From an uncultured Lachnospiraceae bacterium (GTDB lineage Bacteria; Bacillota; Clostridia; Lachnospirales; Lachnospiraceae): a stretch of DNA of 64,000 nucleotides. Below, piece by piece: positions 51,673-56,349 of this stretch. The stretch spans positions 1 through 64,000 of the forward strand of contig CAJTVD010000006.1 in the NCBI GenBank assembly GCA_910579495.1, in the 5' to 3' direction. Both the position numbers and the translations under genes were made by a program. Every line of letters starts with the position of its first letter. Within the stretch, counting starts at the first letter, position 1. The notes beneath the pieces were generated by a model. It saw only the letters and a program-made list of their open reading frames with translations. It was not told where the DNA came from and did not search any database.

Positions 51673-52503
51673 TTAGCTAAGCAACGATAATACACCCTGG
51701 TTAGCCTGATTGGATTGAGCCAGCATAGCCTGGCCTGCCTGTGCCAAAATGTTGTTGTTTGCATACTTAACCATTTCTGTAGCCATATCGGTATCACGGA
51801 TCTGGCTTTCCGCGCTGGTGGTATTTTCAACTACATTATCCAAATTATTGATAGTGTGCTCAAGCCTGTTCTGAATAGCACCCAGGTCGGAACGCTGTTT
51901 ACTGATTGCGGTCATGGCAGCTTTAATGGTGCTGATTGCGTTCTGTGCATTGGCCTGGCTTGACACGCCTGAACTTGTCAAGCTGCTTACACTGATTCCG
52001 GCTGAGTCCATTGCATTAATGGAAACGGAAATTCTGTTTCCGCTTGTTCCCTCAGCCCCAACCTGCAGGTCAACTCCGTTACTCCAGCTTCCATCCAGAA
52101 GATTCTGCTCATTAAATGTTGTTGTTTTGGCTACACGGTCAATTTCGCTGATCAGTGCATCCACTTCTGACTGGATATAACTGCGGTCTTCACTCTGGTT
52201 TGTACCGTTAGCTGATTTCACTGCAAGCTCGTTCATTCTCTGAAGCATATCATGTACTTCATTTAATGCGCCTTCTGCTGTCTGTACAGCGCTGATGCCA
52301 TCCTGGGCATTTAAGGAAGCCTGCGTAAGGCCTCTAATCTGGCGTCTCATTTTTTCGGAAATAGCCAGGCCTGCTGCATCATCAGCGGCACGGTTCACCT
52401 TGTAACCGGAAGAGAGCTTCTCTGTGGATTTCGCCTGTGTCTTTGCTGTGAGTCCTAACATTCTGTTAGAGTTCATTGCGGTTAAATTGTGTTGTACTAC
52501 CAT
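51673..52503 (-). CDS. hag: Flagellin
   Basis: A 276-residue structural protein of the flagellar filament, secreted by the flagellar export apparatus. It has the conserved D0/D1 N-terminus ([51 protein letters not shown]) and C-terminus ([30 protein letters not shown] ... GVLSLLS), with a very short central region, as in minimal Gram-positive flagellins. The ATG at 52503 follows GGAGG by 8 bases. That ribosome binding site lies within a sequence matching the CsrA target. A strong terminator follows. No SigD promoter was found between csrA and this gene in the present DNA orientation. Confidence 0.97.
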   Translation of the reverse strand: MVVQHNLTAMNSNRMLGLTAKTQAKSTEKLSSGYKVNRAADDAAGLAISEKMRRQIRGLTQASLNAQDGISAVQTAEGALNEVHDMLQRMNELAVKSANGTNQSEDRSYIQSEVDALISEIDRVAKTTTFNEQNLLDGSWSNGVDLQVGAEGTSGNRISVSINAMDSAGISVSSLTSSGVSSQANAQNAISTIKAAMTAISKQRSDLGAIQNRLEHTINNLDNVVENTTSAESQIRDTDMATEMVKYANNNILAQAGQAMLAQSNQANQGVLSLLS

Positions 52504-52505
52504 AG

Positions 52506-52517
52506 TATTTACCTCCA
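52506..52517 (-). promoter_or_regulatory. Candidate CsrA binding site over the flagellin ribosome binding site
   Basis: On the minus strand the flagellin leader reads ACATGGAGGT directly before the start codon, matching the CsrA recognition pattern (ACA-N-GGA-N-GT) with the GGA inside the Shine-Dalgarno sequence. CsrA represses hag translation in this way in Bacillus subtilis, and csrA is the adjacent gene here. Confidence 0.65.
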
Positions 52518-52630
52518 TGTGTTTGTTTTTATGCAATTCCATTTACATAATTATTTATAATAAACCGGATGCCCTGCTATCTGCCGGGCCCTGGCATACC
52601 AGCGGCACACCCGTTTATTACCAGAAAGAA

Positions 52631-52873
52631 TTACTGGCTGTCAGGTTTTTTATATTTTTCAGGATGCTCTTCCTGGCGGTAATATTTTGGGAGCTTTTCC
52701 CGTTCCTCCAGGTCAGTGATTTTCCTTTCAAGCACCCGGCTCCTGACGATGTTTACATCTTTGGGCGCATCTATCATGATTCTTATGTGATTTTTGGTGC
52801 CCCCCAAAAAAATGATTTTAATATCGTTGCCGAGCATCAGGTATTCTTCAGCGGCGATAGACATCCTTAACAT
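52631..52873 (-). CDS. csrA: Carbon storage regulator (CsrA), divergent form
   Basis: An 80-residue RNA-binding translational regulator. The CsrA core is visible: MLRMSIAAEEYLMLGNDIKIIFLG, then HIRIMIDAPKDVNIVRSRVLER, matching the family IDAPKDV-x-V-x-R-x-x-VYER signature. The usual MLVLTRKxGE start is altered (MLRMSIAAEE), and a 25-residue charged tail follows. GGAGG precedes the ATG. It lies directly upstream of flagellin, where CsrA normally blocks flagellin translation until secretion begins. Any promoter supplied by inversion of the upstream segment would transcribe it first. Confidence 0.88.
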   Translation of the reverse strand: MLRMSIAAEEYLMLGNDIKIIFLGGTKNHIRIMIDAPKDVNIVRSRVLERKITDLEEREKLPKYYRQEEHPEKYKKPDSQ

Positions 52874-52930
52874 TTTTTCCTCCTTGAAATATTTTGCCTG
52901 TTTTGTAAGATACTAATCCATGTAACAAAA

Positions 52931-52955
52931 TGTATATTGTGTTGCCTCTTTTTTG
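52931..52955 (+). repeat. Left recombination-site candidate of the invertible segment
   Basis: A 25-bp sequence (TGTATATTGTGTT, then G, then CCTCTTTTTTG) located 7 bases beyond the recombinase stop codon. Its reverse complement occurs at 53735-53759 with one mismatch (G to A). A third, direct copy with two further differences is at about 53756-53779. It lies 58 bases upstream of csrA. Confidence 0.8.
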
Positions 52956-52961
52956 GCTGTT

Positions 52962-53555
52962 TTAAATATCAATATTGCGGAAGATACTATCCCTGTCATC
53001 CTGTTCTATGCCCAGGTAGCGGACCGTGGTCTGGAAGGATGAATGATTATAAATATTCATTAAGAGCGCGGGCTTAATGCCTTGCTGCCATGCATGGTAG
53101 CCAAAGGTTTTCCGGAGGGAATGGCAGCTAATCACGCCATTTAAATGGCATTCAGCCGCTGCTTTTTTAATGATCCGGAACGCCTGGACCCTGGTAATGG
53201 GGTGCCCCTTTCGGTTACTGTTCTCAAAAAGGAAGCTGCCGGGGGATGTTGGGGTTCCCTGCCTGTCCAGGTGTTCCTTATATTTAAGAAGAGCCTCTTT
53301 TAAATTCCCATTGATCAAGACCATGGACTTTTTATCTGTTTTCTGTTCAGTAATGTATAAGTGTTCTTTGCAATTGTGCGTTCCAAAGTCATACACATGT
53401 TCCCATTTCAAATGTAAGATATCCGAAATGCGGAGGGCTGTATTTAGCCCTGTTACCAAAAGCAGATGGTTCCGGGTGTTTGGGCATACAACCTGATAGT
53501 ACTCTTTAAACCGTTGTAAATCCTGTGCATTTCTTATTGGCTGTGCAGTATTCAT
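52962..53555 (-). CDS. Tyrosine recombinase, probable flagellar-promoter invertase
   Basis: A 197-residue tyrosine recombinase consisting of little more than the catalytic domain. The active-site residues are present in order: Arg42 (ALRISD), a lysine in the EQKTDKKS beta-turn (about 72-76), His145-x-x-Arg148 (CHSLRKT), His171 (YNHSS) and Tyr180 (VRYLGI). GAGGAAAA precedes the ATG at 53555; the longer frame to 53753 runs into the palindrome and is not used. The gene lies entirely within a 25-bp inverted repeat pair together with a SigD-type promoter, upstream of csrA-flagellin. It most likely inverts that segment. Short recombinases of this kind (FimB/FimE, MrpA, RecV type) drive phase variation elsewhere. 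Confidence 0.92.
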   Translation of the reverse strand: MNTAQPIRNAQDLQRFKEYYQVVCPNTRNHLLLVTGLNTALRISDILHLKWEHVYDFGTHNCKEHLYITEQKTDKKSMVLINGNLKEALLKYKEHLDRQGTPTSPGSFLFENSNRKGHPITRVQAFRIIKKAAAECHLNGVISCHSLRKTFGYHAWQQGIKPALLMNIYNHSSFQTTVRYLGIEQDDRDSIFRNIDI

Positions 53556-53696
53556 AATATTTTCCTCGTTTCTGCGTTGCTTTGTAAACCACAGGCACAA
53601 ATGCCTGCCAGGTTTGTGGATGCAGCGCAGACACAAACCTCTGAGAAGGAAAAACAACTTTTCATGCTTCCCGCCTAAAATTTTTCGTTCCGGCCC

Positions 53697-53723
53697 TAAA
53701 GTTTTATTTCTAGTTGCCGATAT
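53697..53723 (+). promoter_or_regulatory. SigD/sigma-28 flagellar promoter on the invertible segment
   Basis: TAAA (53697-53700), exactly 15 bases and GCCGATAT (53716-53723) match the SigD consensus at every specified position. It points rightward, away from csrA-flagellin and toward the palindrome at 53731-53782. After inversion between the 25-bp repeats it would lie at about 52967-52993 on the minus strand, facing csrA with a predicted transcription start near 52958. Confidence 0.85.
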
Positions 53724-53730
53724 AGAAAAT

Positions 53731-53782
53731 GTAACAAAAAAGAGGTAACACAATATACATTGTGTTACCTCTTTTTTGTTAC
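53731..53782. repeat. Perfect palindrome: right recombination site and terminator
   Basis: Two perfectly complementary 24-bp arms (53731-53754 and 53759-53782) around a 4-bp centre. The left arm together with the centre contains the inverted partner (53735-53759) of the left site at 52931-52955. Transcribed rightward it forms a very stable hairpin whose 3' arm ends CTCTTTTTTG, so it should stop transcription from the SigD promoter 8 bases upstream of it. It may also serve as the recombinase binding site. Confidence 0.85.
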
Positions 53783-53888
53783 CCGATAAAATTATTTGTT
53801 AAACTTGCCCCATTTGCAGGGGATATGGTATCATAAAATAAACATAATTTTGAAAAACTATTCATCAGGGAAATGGAGGAGGAAGGAA

Positions 53889-54512
53889 ATGAAAGTGCTA
53901 TTATTAAACGGGAGCCCCCATGGGAAGGGATGTACCTATACGGCTCTTTGCGAGGTAGAAAAGGTATTGCATCAGGCGGGGATTGAAACCGAAATGATCC
54001 ATGTGGGCAATAAGGATGTCAGGGGCTGTGTAGCCTGTGGGGCCTGCAGGGAGAAAGGGAAGTGTGTTTTTGAGGATCTGGTGAACGAAACTGCTCCTAA
54101 ATTTGCAGCATGTGACGGTATTGTGGTTGGCTCCCCGGTATATTATGCATCTGCAAACGGAACGCTGGTTTCATTTTTGGACAGATTGTTTTACAGTTCG
54201 CCCGGGGATAAGACAATGAAAGTGGGGGCTGCCGTTGTGTCGGCAAGAAGGGGAGGGTGCTCCGCCACTTTTGATGGGCTCAATAAATATTTTACGATTT
54301 CAGGAATGCCGGTGGTGTCGAGCCAGTATTGGAACAGCGTCCATGGCAATACCCCGGAAGAAGTTTTAAAGGATGAAGAGGGGCTGCAGACAATGAGGAC
54401 CCTTGGGCGGAATATGGTATTTTTGCTAAAGAGCATAGCCCTTGGAAAGGAACAGTTCGGCCTTCCGGAAAAGGAAAGCCGAATTGGGACGAATTTTATC
54501 CGTAATAACTAA
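53889..54512 (+). CDS. NAD(P)H-dependent FMN reductase/flavodoxin-like oxidoreductase
   Basis: A 207-residue flavoprotein of the NAD(P)H-dependent iron-sulfur flavoprotein/FMN reductase group. The FMN phosphate loop is LLNGSPHGKGCTYTAL (about 4-19); GCVACGACREKGKCVFED carries a compact CxxCxxC cysteine cluster (about 46-63), and DGIVVGSPVYYASANGTLVSFLDR is the flavin-binding segment. GGAGGAGGAAGG precedes the ATG at 53889. It is the first gene to the right of the invertible segment; the palindrome in between should insulate it from the SigD promoter. The redox partner is unknown. Confidence 0.9.
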   Translation: MKVLLLNGSPHGKGCTYTALCEVEKVLHQAGIETEMIHVGNKDVRGCVACGACREKGKCVFEDLVNETAPKFAACDGIVVGSPVYYASANGTLVSFLDRLFYSSPGDKTMKVGAAVVSARRGGCSATFDGLNKYFTISGMPVVSSQYWNSVHGNTPEEVLKDEEGLQTMRTLGRNMVFLLKSIALGKEQFGLPEKESRIGTNFIRNN

Positions 54513-54599
54513 ATAGCATTGTAAAATGTGTGGCTGTATGCTATGATAAGGTTCAAAAATTCCATGCTTAATTACCCCAAATTACGAAAAAGCGGGAGA

Positions 54600-54985
54600 T
54601 ATTTGGCAGGCAGGCGGATTTGCTTTTAGAGGGGGATGGCTACCGTTCGGACAGAAAAATTATACATAAAGCAGCACTTATCAAGATGATCAAAGTACTT
54701 TCAGGGGAGAGCCATACAGATCATATAGAGGATTGGATGGAACAGCAGAAAATAAGGGAGGAGGATGAGATTACTGTGTGCGAATTATTCGACCAATATG
54801 TACGGCAGGGAAAGATAGAAGGAAAAATAGAAGGAAGGGCAGAAGGGATTGAATGGGGGGAGGCGAGGCGGCTTGTGGCGGATATTGAAAGTGCCATGCA
54901 GTTTTTTCAGGTCACATTGGAGAAAGCCTGTGAGGGGCTGGGGGTCACCGTGGGCAAATATGAAGAAGCTAAAAAGCTGGTTTAA
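54600..54985 (+). pseudogene. Rpn-type transposase-like C-terminal remnant
   Basis: An open frame without a proper start codon or ribosome binding site encodes a helical, charged protein end (HKAALIKMIKVLSGESHTDHIEDW; DEITVCELFDQYVRQGKIEGKIEGRAEGIEWGEARRL). Repeated EGKIEGK/EGRAEG segments are typical of the C-terminal tails of Rpn/PD-(D/E)XK transposase-like proteins in this group. The nuclease domain is missing. A 68-bp segment at its end recurs at 55500-55567. Confidence 0.5.
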
Positions 54986-55035
54986 GGCCATTGGCCAGGT
55001 TTATAAGTGCTTGGAAGGGAGCAGTTAGGAGAAAT
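54968..55035 (+). repeat. 68-bp direct repeat, copy 1
   Basis: Begins in the last codons of the Rpn-like remnant and matches 55500-55567 at 66 of 68 positions by eye. The bases after it (to about 55060) further resemble the start region of the lipoprotein gene at 55650 (ribosome binding site and first codons). Copy 1 therefore looks like the broken left end of a duplicated junction. Confidence 0.8.
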
Positions 55036-55169
55036 GAGGGTTATAAAATCAAAAATGTGGACCCTCGGGCGGAATATGGTATTTTAGCTAAATAGCATTG
55101 TTAAATGCAATGAGGCATTTGCCGGGCGGGAATGCCAGATAAGGATAAGTCTTTGTTTCGAAATGTATC

Positions 55170-55290
55170 TTGCAATTAAAATCTGCATATGCTATAATGC
55201 CAGCAGGCAAAGAAATGTGGAGAATTCCATGTAGGCAAAGAACGAATCCCCCGACCGTAATGGCGTACAGTCGGGGGATTCTTCTTTTCT
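55170..55290 (+). ncRNA. Putative antisense RNA (antitoxin) with its promoter
   Basis: A plus-strand promoter, TTGCAA (55170-55175), 17 bp, TATAAT (55193-55198), predicts a start near 55205. A terminator hairpin with perfect 12-bp GAATCCCCCGAC arms (55244-55281) and a T-rich tail ends it near 55290. The result is an untranslated RNA of about 85 nt that converges with, and overlaps the 3' end of, the small toxin-like gene on the other strand, as in type I toxin-antitoxin pairs. Confidence 0.6.
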
Positions 55291-55317
55291 TTTTATAGTG
55301 GCAAAGCATCCACTAGG

Positions 55318-55416
55318 CTATTTGTTGCCTTTGTCGTGCTTGTCTAGCCATTTGCTGATGAGGTGGCAAACCACACCTGCTGCGACAGTCACAAGAAATG
55401 TGAAGAATAACTCCAT
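55318..55416 (-). CDS. Small hydrophobic peptide, putative type I toxin
   Basis: A 32-residue peptide: MELFFTFLVTVAAGVVCHLI, then a charged end SKWLDKHDKGNK. One transmembrane helix (about 3-20) is followed by a lysine/aspartate-rich tail, the form of Fst/TxpA-like membrane toxins and of a family of short clostridial peptides. It has a strong ribosome binding site (GGAGGAGGTG) and a minus-strand promoter, TTGCCC (55491-55486), 17 bp, TATAAT (55468-55463). A convergent RNA promoter and shared terminator lie downstream. Toxicity is inferred from this layout and not proven. Confidence 0.65.
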   Translation of the reverse strand: MELFFTFLVTVAAGVVCHLISKWLDKHDKGNK

Positions 55417-55462
55417 GTAAACACCTCCTCCCGTTGCCGGGTGTAGGTTGGACAACATAAGC

Positions 55463-55491
55463 ATTATAACATATCAATAGGTGATGGGCAA
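55463..55491 (-). promoter_or_regulatory. Promoter of the putative type I toxin
   Basis: On the minus strand TTGCCC (55491-55486) and a perfect TATAAT (55468-55463) are separated by exactly 17 bp. The predicted transcript has a leader of about 40 nt before the toxin ATG. Confidence 0.7.
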
Positions 55492-55499
55492 ATATAGGG

Positions 55500-55567
55500 G
55501 CTAAAAAGCTGGTTTAAGGCCATTGGCCAGGTTTATAAGAGCTTGGAAGGAAGCAGTTAGGAGAAAT
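55500..55567 (+). repeat. 68-bp direct repeat, copy 2
   Basis: Second copy of the sequence at 54968-55035 (two mismatches). Here the end of the repeat forms the left arm of an intact terminator. The two copies bracket about 460 bp that contain the toxin/antisense locus. Confidence 0.8.
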
Positions 55568-55584
55568 TCTCCTAACTGCTTTTC
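55551..55584 (+). terminator. Intrinsic terminator with minimal loop
   Basis: Two complementary arms of about 15 bases (AAGCAGTTAGGAGAA and its complement) meet almost without a loop and are followed by TTTTC. It directly precedes the first direct-repeat promoter. In copy 1 of the 68-bp repeat only its left arm survives. Confidence 0.8.
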
Positions 55585-55585
55585 T

Positions 55586-55618
55586 TTAGAGAAAACTTAG
55601 AGACTTCCCTGCTATGAT
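55586..55618 (+). promoter_or_regulatory. Activator-type promoter with tandem TTAGAGA repeats (first copy)
   Basis: TTAGAGA occurs at 55586-55592 and 55597-55603, exactly 11 bp apart, followed 16 bases from the second repeat start by the -10 TATGAT (55613-55618). The -35 position has no consensus and is covered by the repeats. An 11-bp direct repeat over the -35 is the usual target of an OmpR-family response regulator. The same arrangement recurs at 56215-56247. Confidence 0.7.
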
Positions 55619-55649
55619 AGTCCAAAATCAGTTAGGAGGAATGAGGATT

Positions 55650-56204
55650 ATGAAAATCAAAGCTGTGGTTATTCTATGCGCCATCTCTCTTTTGGCGGTG
55701 GCAGGCTGTGGGGAGAAAACGGGACAGCCTGTGGTGGCGGTGGATGTGGAAAAAACAGATCTGGGAAAAGGCCAGCCGCCGGAAGGGGAAATTGCGCCGG
55801 AGGGAGAAAACATGGATAACCCGGGCAGTAAAGAGGTGCCAGGGGATGGGAATACCGCAAGGGACAATGCGGAAAAATTAGAGGGAAGTGTTAAGAGCAT
55901 AGGAGATGCCAGTATTGTAGTCAGTAGGAGTTTTACAGAAGAGAAAGAAGGGGTTTTATTGATGTATGCGCCAGCGGAAGGCAGTGGGGAAGAAGTTTTG
56001 GTTACTGTGAACTTTTCTGAAGACACCAGATACATGCTGCATACAGTAAAGAACGGCGGCGTTAACGGAGACTCGGATGTTACGGAAACAGAAGCGTCTT
56101 TTGCTGATATTGAGGAGGGATCAAGCCTTTCGTTGGAGGGATATTTTGTAACCCCGGATAAAGAATATATGGCTGACAGTGTAATAATATATAAATTTAT
56201 ATAA
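55650..56204 (+). CDS. Small putative lipoprotein
   Basis: A 184-residue lipoprotein: a signal and lipobox (CAISLLAVAGCG; lipidated Cys about 20), an acidic, glycine/proline-rich linker (about 30-75) and a C-terminal beta-rich domain (GSVKSIGDASIVVSRSF ... VLVTVNFSEDTRYML ... SLSLEGYFVTPDKEYMADSVIIYKF), of the kind found in surface proteins that carry small beta-barrel domains. The ATG at 55650 has TTAGGAGGA at normal spacing; the ATG at 55641 is too close. It is driven by the tandem-repeat promoter shared with the next operon. The ligand is unknown. Confidence 0.75.
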   Translation: MKIKAVVILCAISLLAVAGCGEKTGQPVVAVDVEKTDLGKGQPPEGEIAPEGENMDNPGSKEVPGDGNTARDNAEKLEGSVKSIGDASIVVSRSFTEEKEGVLLMYAPAEGSGEEVLVTVNFSEDTRYMLHTVKNGGVNGDSDVTETEASFADIEEGSSLSLEGYFVTPDKEYMADSVIIYKFI

Positions 56205-56214
56205 AATATTTGTT

Positions 56215-56247
56215 TTAGAGAAAACTTAGAGATTCCCCTGCTATGAT
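56215..56247 (+). promoter_or_regulatory. Activator-type promoter with tandem TTAGAGA repeats (second copy)
   Basis: TTAGAGA at 56215-56221 and 56226-56232 (11-bp period), then TATGAT at 56242-56247, with the same 16-base offset as the first copy and nearly identical intervening sequence. It precedes the ABC importer operon by about 100 bases, so the two units should respond to one regulator. Confidence 0.7.
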
Positions 56248-56349
56248 CAGGATAGTGAGGCAAAACAATTTGCCGATGCCTGTGAATGGCAGATTCTGCC
56301 GGGCCGGGAGGGTTTCCGGAGGACGGGAAAGGAAAAGGAGGAGAAGGGT

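Noticed and set aside
52990..53760. The longer recombinase frame starting at 53753
   Set aside because: It would begin inside the palindrome and run through the SigD promoter; the ATG at 53555 has a ribosome binding site and fits the family start.
53731..53782. Reading the 24-bp-arm palindrome as only a bidirectional terminator
   Set aside because: Half of it recurs as a 25-bp inverted match on the far side of the recombinase gene, which a simple terminator would not explain.
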